A stretch of DNA of 64,000 nucleotides from contig VEQY01000007.1 of NCBI GenBank assembly GCA_018882965.1, positions 1 through 64,000 on the forward strand, given 5' to 3'. Positions 51,172 to 59,749 of this stretch are shown one piece after another. The notes under the pieces are model-generated. The model was given only the letters and a program-made list of their open reading frames with translations. It made no database searches and was not told where the DNA came from. A program made the translations under genes and the position numbers. Every line of letters starts with the position of its first letter. Within the stretch, counting starts at the first letter, position 1. The stretch comes from Mycobacterium sp. GTDB lineage: Bacteria; Actinomycetota; Actinomycetes; Mycobacteriales; Mycobacteriaceae.

Positions 51172-53100
51172 TCAGGAGCGTTTGCGGCGCAGGAACAGCA
51201 TCCCGAGGAACAGCAGCGCGGCCGAGGGCTGCGGATTCACGGTGTAGCCGATGTCCTCAAGGATGCCCAGTTCCACCGGGCTGATGACCCGCACCCCGAG
51301 GCCGCTGTCAGCCGCGGCGTTCATCAATTGGGTATCGGCACCGGTAAAGGTGAAGTCGTCGAGGTGCGATCCCGAGCTGCCCGGCTCCCAGGGGTCGGGG
51401 GTGTAGATCGGGACCAGACCGCCGTAGGCGTCAACGGCGTTGGATCCGCCGAACCACAGCCCGCCGTCACCGCCGGTGAGATTGGTCTCGTAGGCGGTAT
51501 TGAAGCGGTAGGAGCTCCCGATGACCGCCGTGCCGTTCTCGTCGACGACGAAACGGTCGAACTCCGCCCAGTTACGCCCGGTGTTGTAGCCCGCTTCGTC
51601 GATGTAGGACAGGAACCCGAAGGCGTGCATCAGTTCGTGCAGCATCGTCGACTTGAAATCGTACTGATCCGATCCCACGGAATCGCCGAAGGCCCAATCG
51701 ATTCCGAGATTCACGTCGATCTCGCCGTCGGCCGACGAGCCGTTGGCATCGACACCGGTGAGCACCTTGCTCTGCACCACCGTGTTGTAGAAGCCGACCT
51801 TGTCACTGGTCAGGTCGCTTCCCGCCGAGGCGAGTGTGTCGGAATCCGGCGCGCTGTCCGCGGTGATGCTGAAAGTGAGGTTCACCGGGGTGTCCACCAC
51901 CAGGTAGGACGCCAGTGTGTCGGCGGCCCACTGCAGCGCGTCACGGGCCGGCTCGGTCCAGTACTGCTCGCCGGTCCCATAGGTGAAGGTGAAGGTCAGG
52001 TCGCCGGGAACGACGATCGCTTTGGGGCTCACCGGCACGCCGACCAGCACCTGGGCTGAGGCCAGGCCGTCGCTGACGGTGGCGGTGAAGGAATCGGTCT
52101 TGTCCGCCTCGGTGGCGGTCGGGCTCGCGGCGGCGTCGCGGGCCTCCGCGGTGGGGGTGTAGGTGAACGCTCCACTGGCGGCGTTGATGCTCACCGCGCC
52201 CTTGGCCGTGGTCGCCGGGGCACTGTAGGTCAGGGTGTTGCCGTCCGGATCAGAGGCGACGATCTGCCCGGTCACCACGCCGGTCGTCGCGTTCGGGGTG
52301 CCCACGACGGGGGTACCGACCACCGGCGGGGAGTTGGTGGAGCCGGTCGCGACGATGCTGACCGGGACGGCGACGGCGGTGGTGTCGGGCTGCCGCAGCC
52401 CGACGAGTTGGGCGAAGGTCGCGAACAGTCCCTGGATCAGTCCGGCGAAGCCGGTCAGCCGGTAGGCGCTGCCGTTGTCGACGGTCACGCGGAAACTGTC
52501 GGTGCCCCCGGCGGCCGCCAGTTGCGCGTCGGGCGTGTAGGTGTAGCCGCCGTCCTCGTCGAGTTGCACGCTGCCCCGAACGGGCTGCTGCGTGACCGCA
52601 TAGGTCAGCGGCCCACCGTCCTCGCTCTCGGCGTTCAGATTTCCGGTGACGACCCCGATCGAGGACTGACCCGGATTCTGCGTGGGACTCGCGGTCGGTG
52701 CGCGGTGGAAGAACGTGTACTGGATGATGTCGCCGAGCGCCGGCGCCTGGTCGGCCCCAGCTGTTTGACGCGGAGCTGTTTGCCGCGGAGCTGCTTGCCG
52801 CGGCTGTGGCGCGACGGTCCGCGGCTTCGCGGATGCGTCCGTAGCGAGCGCCGCAGTCCGGGAGGCGTGGCGTGTCGTCGTCGCCTGATCGGAGTCCTGC
52901 CCGGCGGGCGCGGCATCCCGGCGTCCCGAGCGTGGCGAGGCGCTGCTGCGCTCGGCAGCGGCCTTGCCGACCGCCGAGCCGGTGTCCGTCGCGTCGGGAG
53001 TCGCCCCCGCGACACCCGGAACGGCCCAGGCCGCACCCACGCCCAACCCCAGGGCGAGCGCCAGACCCCCCACTCGACCAATGAATACCGCTGCCGCCAT
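51172..53100 (-). CDS. Exported Ig-like repeat protein with zinc metalloprotease domain and C-terminal anchor
   Basis: 642 aa. Signal peptide VFIGRVGGLALALGLGVGAA, disordered Ala/Arg/Gln linker (to about 135), then two Ig/cadherin-like repeats at about 140-235 (GVVTGNLNAESEDGGPLTY, DGGYTYTPDAQLAA) and 250-350. The catalytic domain (about 365-600) holds HELMHAFGF at 488-496, a metzincin-like HExxHxxG zinc site, and TQLMNAAADSG, reminiscent of the Met-turn in NF038122/reprolysin-like enzymes. The end is SAALLFLGMLFLRRKRS, a short helix plus basic cluster as in sortase-like or PEP-CTERM sorting tails, but no LPXTG or PEP motif is seen. GAGGGAGG precedes the ATG. Confidence 0.8.
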   Translation of the reverse strand: MAAAVFIGRVGGLALALGLGVGAAWAVPGVAGATPDATDTGSAVGKAAAERSSASPRSGRRDAAPAGQDSDQATTTRHASRTAALATDASAKPRTVAPQPRQAAPRQTAPRQTAGADQAPALGDIIQYTFFHRAPTASPTQNPGQSSIGVVTGNLNAESEDGGPLTYAVTQQPVRGSVQLDEDGGYTYTPDAQLAAAGGTDSFRVTVDNGSAYRLTGFAGLIQGLFATFAQLVGLRQPDTTAVAVPVSIVATGSTNSPPVVGTPVVGTPNATTGVVTGQIVASDPDGNTLTYSAPATTAKGAVSINAASGAFTYTPTAEARDAAASPTATEADKTDSFTATVSDGLASAQVLVGVPVSPKAIVVPGDLTFTFTYGTGEQYWTEPARDALQWAADTLASYLVVDTPVNLTFSITADSAPDSDTLASAGSDLTSDKVGFYNTVVQSKVLTGVDANGSSADGEIDVNLGIDWAFGDSVGSDQYDFKSTMLHELMHAFGFLSYIDEAGYNTGRNWAEFDRFVVDENGTAVIGSSYRFNTAYETNLTGGDGGLWFGGSNAVDAYGGLVPIYTPDPWEPGSSGSHLDDFTFTGADTQLMNAAADSGLGVRVISPVELGILEDIGYTVNPQPSAALLFLGMLFLRRKRS

Positions 53101-53132
53101 GGCGGGCCTCCCTCAGCTTTCCCCCGGCTAGC

Positions 53133-53138
53133 AGCCTA
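53133..53138 (-). promoter_or_regulatory. -10 box TAGGCT of the metalloprotease gene
   Basis: On the minus strand TAGGCT lies 32 nt before the ATG at 53100, leaving a leader of about 25 nt with GAGGGAGG. Confidence 0.4.
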
Positions 53139-53303
53139 ACCTGCTACCAGGGTTGCTGTCGCCACCCCCGCCCGGGCTGTCGTGGCAACGTCGCGACGGT
53201 TTCCTGGCAGCTCCGGAATCCGGCTCCATCGTTTGCCGGGTGCCCGGGGCTGGCTTTGCTCAAGGGGCTTTCGCGCCAGCAAAAACCCGCGTATACCTGA
53301 ACT

Positions 53304-53317
53304 ACCACTTCAGTGGT
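53304..53317. promoter_or_regulatory. Perfect palindrome ACCACT-TC-AGTGGT
   Basis: 6-bp arms around a 2-bp centre, 25 nt before the GTG of the PE-PPE-like gene. It lies in the 241-bp region between divergent exported-protein genes. Operator-like. Confidence 0.4.
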
Positions 53318-53341
53318 CACGGCGATGGGAGGTTGGGGGTC

Positions 53342-54907
53342 GTGTTAGCGAAGACCGTAACCGGCAAGGCTGGCGAAGTCAGCAGGCGTCTGCGGGGGCT
53401 GACCCTGCTGGGCGCCGCCACGGCGGCCGCGGGTGTGGTGGGCCTGACCGCCCCGGCGCCGACGGCCAACGCCATCGACGTCACCATCGACCCGACGATC
53501 ACCACCGGCCCCCTAATGGGCCTGGTCGCCGGGCTGGGGATCACCACCATTCCCATCCCGGTGGGTGCGCTCGGGATCGACAACCTGGTCCTGCAGTTGG
53601 CCAACACCACCGCAGAACCGGTCAACCTCAACGACACCGTCAACGCGGTGCCGATGAAGACCCGGCTGCAACAGTTGCCGCTGTGCGCCTTGGGCGGGAC
53701 GGGTCTGGCCGGAAACTGTCGGGTGGTCCCGGTCATCGCCTCCGGTACCGGCGCGGTGGCCATGGTCGACGCCTACCGCGCGATGATCGCCAGCGCCCAG
53801 GGCAACACCCCTGAGGGATACACCCAACTGATTGCCGGGCAGACCAATCTCGGTCTGGTGCTGGTGAACGATCTGCTCCGGCCGAACGGCGGCTTCTACA
53901 CCCGCTTCCCGTTCCTGGCCGGGCTATTCGGCGTCGACACCACGATTCCCCCGATCGGCCAACCGACCGGCGAGCGCTCCGGGGTGATCCTGAACCCCGC
54001 GCTGATCGACGCCACCTGGGCGTATGACCCGTCCAGCGACTTCCCAGTGACGCTGAATCCGTTCTCGCTGACCAACACTCTGCTGGCCGCCCTGCCGCTC
54101 AACCTGCTCGGCGGAACCGAGCTGGTGGCCTCGTTCGGCACCGATCCCGCCACCGCCACCGGCAATGACGCGATCAACGCCATCGTGGCCGGTTTCGGAA
54201 CAACCATCATCGGCGGTCTGGCGCCGTCCCCGGGTACCGCGGGCTCGACGTCCTGGGTCACGGTGGTCCCGGACAACCTGCCGATCCTCGAGCCGCTGCG
54301 GCTGCCGGTGCAGATCCTCAATTACATCGCCACCCAGGCCGGCGAGGTACCCCTGCTGAAAACACCGTTCGCCGATGCACTGCAGCCGGCCTTCAAGATC
54401 CTGGTCAACATCGGCTACCCCGACGTGGTCACCCCGGCGGACATCGCCAACGACCCCGCGACCTACGGCGACTACGCGCCCTATGACCGGACCTTCGGGC
54501 TGTCGGCCACCACCACCCCGTTCCTCTCGGAGCGGCCGCTCAGCTTCGAGGAACTGCTGCGGGTGCCGGGGGATCTGGTAGGCGCCTTGATCACCGGGTT
54601 CCAGGATGCCTTCCCGCCGCCGGCGTTGGAGCAAGAACCTGCCGCAGTCACCCCGCCGGCCGCGGCGACCCCCCAGGTGACGGCGACTGCGGCGCGGACC
54701 GAGACCGCTACGGATCCGGTCCCGGCCAAGCCCGGCAACCGCCGACCGGGTCGCCCGGCGCCGGACCAGTCCGCGCCGCAGGATCAAGCAGCACAGCCGC
54801 GGGCCGCCGCTGTCAGCGCCGCGCGGGCAGATGATTCCAGCGGGCCACAGCACACCGCCGGTCAAAGCGCGGCACGCAAGGCCGGCAGCGCGCGCGGCTC
54901 GCGGTAG
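53342..54907 (+). CDS. Exported PE-PPE-domain-like protein, probably without a catalytic serine
   Basis: 521 aa from GTG 53342 (GGGAGG upstream). Basic N-terminus and signal (LTLLGAATAAAGVVGL, cleavage near TANA-ID). The central 330 residues align in order with the PE-PPE esterase domain of the gene at 56833: DATWAYDPSSDFP against DVSWEYDPASDFP, and similar WVTV/LEPLRLPVQ blocks. Where the paralog has GYSSSA, this one reads IASGTGAVAM, so the nucleophile motif is missing. The last 110 residues are a disordered Pro/Ala/Gln/Arg tail. Its function may be binding rather than hydrolysis (inference). Confidence 0.75.
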   Translation: MLAKTVTGKAGEVSRRLRGLTLLGAATAAAGVVGLTAPAPTANAIDVTIDPTITTGPLMGLVAGLGITTIPIPVGALGIDNLVLQLANTTAEPVNLNDTVNAVPMKTRLQQLPLCALGGTGLAGNCRVVPVIASGTGAVAMVDAYRAMIASAQGNTPEGYTQLIAGQTNLGLVLVNDLLRPNGGFYTRFPFLAGLFGVDTTIPPIGQPTGERSGVILNPALIDATWAYDPSSDFPVTLNPFSLTNTLLAALPLNLLGGTELVASFGTDPATATGNDAINAIVAGFGTTIIGGLAPSPGTAGSTSWVTVVPDNLPILEPLRLPVQILNYIATQAGEVPLLKTPFADALQPAFKILVNIGYPDVVTPADIANDPATYGDYAPYDRTFGLSATTTPFLSERPLSFEELLRVPGDLVGALITGFQDAFPPPALEQEPAAVTPPAAATPQVTATAARTETATDPVPAKPGNRRPGRPAPDQSAPQDQAAQPRAAAVSAARADDSSGPQHTAGQSAARKAGSARGSR

Positions 54908-54916
54908 TTTCGACCG

Positions 54917-55570
54917 CTAGCGTCCCCGCAGCTGGTCGATGAGGTTATAGCTGGTCGGGTCGTCCGGCAGGACTGCGGCGAAACCCTGCAGGACGATGAT
55001 GGCCACGACATTGGCGACCAGCACCGCCAGGAAAAGCCAGATGACGAAGGTCGAAACAGACCACAACGCCGTATTCGGCCGCGGTGCAACAGGATTACCC
55101 TTTGCGATCAGCATCAGCATCACCCCGCAATACACCAGAACGATGGCGAAGGTGACGAACGCCCAGGTGTAGAGGTGCAGACCGAGGACGGGCTCGCCGT
55201 AACCCGGATCGCCGGGAAGGATGTGCAACAGGATCTGACGAATCGACACCGACGCCCCAGCGATCGCGCCGATGGCGCCCATGCCCAAGCCCTGCGCATA
55301 GCGGGCGGTGGTGAGGGTGCCCCGGCGGGCCTGCAGCACGATGTACAGCGCACCCAGCGATGAGAGGAACATGCCATAGCGCTGGAGCATGCACAGCGGA
55401 CAGGGAAACTCGCCCTGACCGAATTGGATGTAGAAGGCACTGAGGAACACTACGCAGTACCCGAGGATCCAGGCGTGCAGGCCCCAGAACGCGATCAGGC
55501 CCCAAGGTCCGCTGCGGGGCACGACTGAGCCGTCATCGGCCGAATGCTGCTCGGCGAGTGCGGTGCCCAC
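54917..55570 (-). CDS. DsbB-type disulfide bond formation membrane protein
   Basis: 217 aa from a GTG overlapping the DUF5993 stop by one base. Five hydrophobic segments. Quinone-linked redox motif FPCPLCMLQRYG after helix 2, with periplasmic GDPGYGEPVLGLHLYTWAF following. Only the CPLC pair is clear; the second periplasmic Cys pair of E. coli DsbB is not seen. It should reoxidise a DsbA-like partner. Many exported proteins nearby carry paired Cys. The pairing with DUF5993 is a known conserved arrangement. Confidence 0.82.
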   Translation of the reverse strand: MGTALAEQHSADDGSVVPRSGPWGLIAFWGLHAWILGYCVVFLSAFYIQFGQGEFPCPLCMLQRYGMFLSSLGALYIVLQARRGTLTTARYAQGLGMGAIGAIAGASVSIRQILLHILPGDPGYGEPVLGLHLYTWAFVTFAIVLVYCGVMLMLIAKGNPVAPRPNTALWSVSTFVIWLFLAVLVANVVAIIVLQGFAAVLPDDPTSYNLIDQLRGR

Positions 55571-55728
55571 TAGAAGCTCAAATCCAGCACGGAGGTGACG
55601 TGATAGCGGAACAGGCCCAGCGTCAGTAGGAGCCCGACCACCCAGAGGCTGATGATGACGCCGCGCTTCGCGTCGCGCCACATCAGCAGTGCGATTGCCA
55701 GAAGAACGAACATGATGAGGATGTCCAC
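55570..55728 (-). CDS. DUF5993 small membrane protein
   Basis: 52 aa from a leaderless GTG at 55728. Two short hydrophobic helices (ILIMFVLLAIALLMW and IISLWVVGLLLTLGLF) separated by RDAKRG, and ending RYHVTSVLDLSF. This matches the DUF5993 pattern, a microprotein coded beside DsbB-type genes. It probably helps assemble or modulate the DsbB-like protein that follows (inference). Confidence 0.8.
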   Translation of the reverse strand: MDILIMFVLLAIALLMWRDAKRGVIISLWVVGLLLTLGLFRYHVTSVLDLSF

Positions 55729-55734
55729 GTGCCT

Positions 55735-55740
55735 ACGGTA
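55735..55740 (-). promoter_or_regulatory. Leaderless -10 box TACCGT of the DUF5993-DsbB operon
   Basis: TACCGT is followed by AGGCAC and then the GTG at 55728. Confidence 0.45.
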
Positions 55741-55777
55741 AGCCGAAGCGATCGGGGCCGCAGACAAACGCGCCGGG

Positions 55778-56647
55778 CTAGAAGACGCGCACCCAGTCCA
55801 CGAGCATGTCGGCCGGATAGTTGCCGGGACGGGGATCGCCGCCGCCGGATCCGGCGACCGCGAGGTTGAGCACCGGACGCAGCACGTAGCCGGGATCGTT
55901 GAACGGCCATTCCGGGATCGAGTTGGCCGGCACCTCGAAGTAGGGCTCCTTGCCCTCGACGTAGTCCTGCCAGAAGTACATACCCGAGTCGTTCCAGGTC
56001 AGCCGCCAGGTGTGCCAGTTGCCGTCCACCGGATAGGGCTGGGTGGCAAAGGAAGTCCCGTCGAGGCGAGCGTGCACGGTGCTGCCCGAGGGCCACTCAC
56101 CGTTGCCGTACCACTCCATGAGGTCGACCTCGCCGCCGCGCACCGGGTTGTCGTTGAGCACCCACCAGGCCGGCCAGCAGCCGGCGGTCAGGCAGTTGAG
56201 TTTGATCCGGGCCTCGAAGGTGCGATTGATCCCGGCAGCGAAGTTGCCCAGCACCTTGCCGCTGACGTACCTGCCGTCGGGTTGACGCGTGGCGCGGATG
56301 ACGAGGTTGGAGTTGCCGTCGACGAACACGTTCTGGCGGTCGTCGCGGTACTGGCCCATGTTCTCCGGCCGGTCCCAGAACACCGGGTTCTTGATGAGTT
56401 CGCGCGCCTTGGCGATCTCCCACTTGGCGGGGTCCGGCGCCGAACCTGCCGGACCGTTGAACTCGTCGGTGAAGATGAAGTTCGGCACCGCGACGGCGGG
56501 GGCCGGCGGTGCCGCCGGCGCCGCCGGCGCCGGTGCCGGGGGTTCCGGGCCCACCGGGGTGGCGCCTGCCTTCGCTGCCGGAAGCGCGACTGCGGCGACA
56601 CCCAGGCCCGCCATCAACATCACACTGCGGCGATCGATCTCAGCCAT
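55778..56647 (-). CDS. Tat-exported GH16 endo-beta-glucanase-type glycosidase
   Basis: 289 aa from ATG 56647. Tat signal DRRSVMLMAGLGVAAVALP, a Pro/Ala linker (about 30-55), then a beta-jelly-roll GH16 domain. The active site is GGEVDLMEWYG, the ExDxxE signature with nucleophile and acid/base Glu. WPAWWVLNDNP, WHTWRLTWNDSGMYFWQDY and PGNYPADMLVDWVRVF flank it. Rv0315 of M. tuberculosis, a beta-1,3-glucanase-like protein, is of the same size and location type. TATCGT 8 nt upstream may be the -10. Confidence 0.88.
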   Translation of the reverse strand: MAEIDRRSVMLMAGLGVAAVALPAAKAGATPVGPEPPAPAPAAPAAPPAPAVAVPNFIFTDEFNGPAGSAPDPAKWEIAKARELIKNPVFWDRPENMGQYRDDRQNVFVDGNSNLVIRATRQPDGRYVSGKVLGNFAAGINRTFEARIKLNCLTAGCWPAWWVLNDNPVRGGEVDLMEWYGNGEWPSGSTVHARLDGTSFATQPYPVDGNWHTWRLTWNDSGMYFWQDYVEGKEPYFEVPANSIPEWPFNDPGYVLRPVLNLAVAGSGGGDPRPGNYPADMLVDWVRVF

Positions 56648-56832
56648 GACTCCATACGATAAAGCCCCGCGGCGGCCCTTCACATCTCCGGTCTCGCGTC
56701 CGGGGCGCACAGTTACTGGCTGATCGCCTGTTGCGATCCTCTGAACTGTGCGAATGGGCAAACCGCCACGATCTGGAAAACCACCGACTAGCGTTGACAG
56801 GTCCGTGGGGATGCCAATCGAGAGCTGGCCCG

Positions 56833-58068
56833 ATGTTGAGAAACCCGCTCCTCCCCGCGCTGGCGGCCGCTCAGGCGGTGATGACGACGGTCGCGGTGCT
56901 GGTGGCCAATCCCGGCAGCCAGGCTCCCGCGCACGCGGTCCGGCCCGACATCGCGATCGGACTGGTCAGCAACACGCTGCTGGCGATGGGGGGCAACACC
57001 AACCCGGCCGGCCTGACCCCGGACATGCAACTGCTCGTCCACGGTCTGGTCAACACGCGGGCCAACCCGGATTCGCCGTACTACGGCTGGGACTTCGACG
57101 CGGTCGAGTGGCCGGCCCAGATCTGGCTGCCGATTCTCGGGAACTGGGCCTACGAACCCGCGCAGCAGGTCGGGCAACGCAATTTCGCGAACACCGTGGG
57201 CGCACTTCTCCCCACCCTCGACCCCGGCGAACAGATCGTCGCCCTCGGGTATTCGTCGAGCGCCAACGTGATGATTCGTCAGATGCGCGCCCTGCAGGGG
57301 CAGACCGCACGTCCGGCCGACGATCAGCTGTCCTTCATCCTGGTAGGAAACCCCAACCGGCCCAACGGTGGTGTGCTGCAACGGTTCTCCGGGGGATACG
57401 TCCCACTGGTCGACATACCGATGGACGGGTCGACGCCGCTTGACGTTCCCTACCGGACGACCGACGTCAGCTGGGAGTACGACCCAGCCTCCGACTTCCC
57501 GCTCTATCCCCTCAACCTGCTGGCCGTGCTCAACTCGCTGGTCGGGGGGATCGTCTTGCACAGCAACTACATCGACGCAGACGTCGACGGACCGCGAGCC
57601 TTCCCGGACACGACCCGGGGCGCGATCACCTACATCACCCTCGAACCGCCTCGGCTACCGCTGCTCATGCCGCTGCACGACGCAGGATTTCCCGAACCGC
57701 TGCTCGATCTGGTCGAGCCGGTCCTCACCGTGATCATCGACTGGGCCTACGACCGCTCCATCGATCCGGGTACCCCGACGGGCGCCCGACTGATCCCGCC
57801 GATCCCGCCGACAGCGATGGGCGACCTCGTCGACGCGGTGGGGCGCGGTGTCAGGGATTTCGTCGACGCCAACCGGCCACGACCCGGCGCAACCTCAGGT
57901 GTGGTCTCCCCCCGCGCGCGGGTCACCCGGCCGATCGAGCGTCGGGCGCAGCGCGCGGCCCGGGACCGGTCCCAGGCCGGCTACTCGCCCAGCTCGGGGC
58001 GCACGGACCCGTCGCCGGGCCCGTCGCCGTCCGGATCGGCGTCGAGGACACTCACGTCGATCCCGTAG
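56833..58068 (+). CDS. Exported PE-PPE-domain esterase-like protein
   Basis: 411 aa from ATG 56833. The N-terminus is hydrophobic (LLPALAAAQAVMTTVAVLVA) and likely a signal peptide. The alpha/beta-hydrolase-like PE-PPE domain has the nucleophile elbow ALGYSSSANVMIRQM near residue 138, LVGNPNRPNGGVLQRF, DVSWEYDPASDFPLYPLNLL and a His-containing LMPLHDAGFPEPLLDLVEPV. There is no PE or PPE N-terminal domain, so it uses general secretion instead of type VII. The C-terminus is Arg/Pro-rich. Its 3' end overlaps the convergent gene by 88 bp. Confidence 0.8.
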   Translation: MLRNPLLPALAAAQAVMTTVAVLVANPGSQAPAHAVRPDIAIGLVSNTLLAMGGNTNPAGLTPDMQLLVHGLVNTRANPDSPYYGWDFDAVEWPAQIWLPILGNWAYEPAQQVGQRNFANTVGALLPTLDPGEQIVALGYSSSANVMIRQMRALQGQTARPADDQLSFILVGNPNRPNGGVLQRFSGGYVPLVDIPMDGSTPLDVPYRTTDVSWEYDPASDFPLYPLNLLAVLNSLVGGIVLHSNYIDADVDGPRAFPDTTRGAITYITLEPPRLPLLMPLHDAGFPEPLLDLVEPVLTVIIDWAYDRSIDPGTPTGARLIPPIPPTAMGDLVDAVGRGVRDFVDANRPRPGATSGVVSPRARVTRPIERRAQRAARDRSQAGYSPSSGRTDPSPGPSPSGSASRTLTSIP

Positions 58069-58412
58069 GGCAGGAAGCGCACGCTGCGGTTGGGGTCGGT
58101 GTTGAGCTTGTTCGCCCGCAGTGCGTCGAGTTCGGTTTTGTAGACCTGCTCGACCTGCGCCTTGCCGTCGGCGTCGGAGATGTAGATCGCCCAGACCCCG
58201 TCACCGGCCTCGCCCGCGGTTTCGGGCTGCGGGCGGGGGCGCGGCGCGGGCCGCACGAACTGGTCGAAAAGCGACCCGAAGCCGCCGCGATCGGCCGGGG
58301 TGCCGAGGAATCGGCCGACTTTGTCGAAGGCGTCCCGCAGACCCTCCCCGGTCTCGCGCACCACGCGGTCGAATTCCTCGGGATCGATGCCGAACGGCCC
58401 GCTGTTGTCCAT
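57981..58412 (-). CDS. Small conserved cytoplasmic protein
   Basis: 143 aa from ATG 58412; a GTG at 58418 is an alternative. It begins MDNSGPFGIDPEEFDRVVRE, then a helical stretch (GLRDAFDKVGRFLG), a Pro/Arg linker and a compact part with VWAIYISDADGKAQVEQVYK and TDPNRSVRFLPYGIDVSVLD. Comparable in place and size to Rv0313. Unknown function. Its last 88 bp overlap the end of the opposite-strand PE-PPE gene. Confidence 0.68.
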   Translation of the reverse strand: MDNSGPFGIDPEEFDRVVRETGEGLRDAFDKVGRFLGTPADRGGFGSLFDQFVRPAPRPRPQPETAGEAGDGVWAIYISDADGKAQVEQVYKTELDALRANKLNTDPNRSVRFLPYGIDVSVLDADPDGDGPGDGSVRPELGE

Positions 58413-58494
58413 GCCCACCAGTGTGCGCCGAGTTTGCTGGTGATGTCGAGGGTTCCCGGTTCGCCGCCAGCGAAAGAGCGCCGCCCACCGACTG

Positions 58495-59742
58495 TTACGC
58501 GGGGGTCAGCGGCAGCGAGCGGCGCGGCTGGAACTCGAAGAACGCGCCGCCGCTGACCTTGGTCACCGCGACCTCGACCGCCTCGGTCAACGGGTCAGCA
58601 GCGTGCTCGAACCGGGCGGTCCACTCCGTTGCGGTCCCGCTGAGCTTCGCGACTATGTGCGGGTCGACCGCGGTCGCGATGGCCTGCACCGGCTCGGGAG
58701 CGATCGGCGAACACAGAGCGATCCATGCGCCGTCGTCGTGCGCGGGTGAGGGCCGGACGTGCAGGCGGCCGCCCTCGATGTCGGCCGCCACGTAGCCGAC
58801 CGGGTTGAGCAGCGGGTGCACGGCGAGCACCCGCTCGAGACCGGCGACGCTGGCCGGCAGTTCCAGTGCCCGCCGGATGCGTTCGGCGGCCACCCCGGCG
58901 ATCCCGGTGAGCTGGCGGGTACAGATCGAGGTGGCCAGCGCGGCGTCGTCACCCGCGCGCGCCCGGACCGCGATCCCGAACGACAGGTTGAGCAGGTGCA
59001 TCTGCAGGCACACCTCGTCGGCGATGCGCACCAGTGCCGAGTGGGAGAAGGCGGCGAAGTCGACATCGGACATCAGCGGGCCGGAGTAGTCGCGGGCGCC
59101 GTCACCTCCGGCGTCGATGGGCGCCAACTCCCAGTTCGCGGCTCTGGTCGCGGCGACCAGATCGAGGGCGGGAATGGTCTTGGCGGACGGGTGAGAATCA
59201 TCGATCCGCACCGACCAGGCGCAGTGCGGAGAGCGGTCGGCGGGTAGCCGGGGCGGCCGGTGGATAGGTCGTACCTGGGCCTTGGGGTTTGTCGCCACCG
59301 CGGTGGCGTCGAAGGTGGGATCTTCGATGTCGTGGCACATTCCCCTGACGTAGTCGGGGCCCATCGGCTCGACGTCGAGCAGTGCCCCGCAATGGTCGAG
59401 ATGGAATTCGCCGTGCCAGCGGTCGTGGACCGTGAACCGGAAGTCCATGAACTGCGGCGGAGCTCCGATGTCGAGTTGCAGGCCCTTGAAGATCGTGATC
59501 ACGTCGTCGCCCTCGTAGGACAACGCCCGCTGCATGCGCCTGGTGTAGATCGGGCTGGAGCCCGCCCACTCCTCGATCGCGATCCGGACCATCTCATCAC
59601 GACCGAAAGCCTGGATGCACCAAGCCATTCCGGATCGATCGATCAACTGACCGATCAACAGCAACTCGGGCACCAGCCGAGCCAACTCGGTTCGGGAAAG
59701 GGCGGCGTAGCGGCTGATGCGGCTGTCGGCCGTCGCACTCAC
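58495..59742 (-). CDS. Conserved mycobacterial protein of unknown function (Rv0311-like)
   Basis: 415 aa from a leaderless GTG at 59742. No signal peptide or membrane helix. Distinct blocks are ELLLIGQLIDRSGMAWCIQA, FTVHDRWHGEFHLDHCGALL, MCHDIEDPTFDATAV and RPIHRPPRLPADRSPHCAWS. The first half, with its His/Cys/Asp clusters, may bind metal. The second half is Ala/Leu-rich and helical. Length and neighbours match Rv0311 as I recall it. I do not know a function. Confidence 0.7.
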   Translation of the reverse strand: MSATADSRISRYAALSRTELARLVPELLLIGQLIDRSGMAWCIQAFGRDEMVRIAIEEWAGSSPIYTRRMQRALSYEGDDVITIFKGLQLDIGAPPQFMDFRFTVHDRWHGEFHLDHCGALLDVEPMGPDYVRGMCHDIEDPTFDATAVATNPKAQVRPIHRPPRLPADRSPHCAWSVRIDDSHPSAKTIPALDLVAATRAANWELAPIDAGGDGARDYSGPLMSDVDFAAFSHSALVRIADEVCLQMHLLNLSFGIAVRARAGDDAALATSICTRQLTGIAGVAAERIRRALELPASVAGLERVLAVHPLLNPVGYVAADIEGGRLHVRPSPAHDDGAWIALCSPIAPEPVQAIATAVDPHIVAKLSGTATEWTARFEHAADPLTEAVEVAVTKVSGGAFFEFQPRRSLPLTPA

Positions 59743-59749
59743 TCTGTGA

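Noticed and set aside
53292..53297. TATACC as a -10 box for the PE-PPE-like gene
   Set aside because: The last base is not T and no convincing -35 is present; the ribosome binding site and palindrome are better supported.
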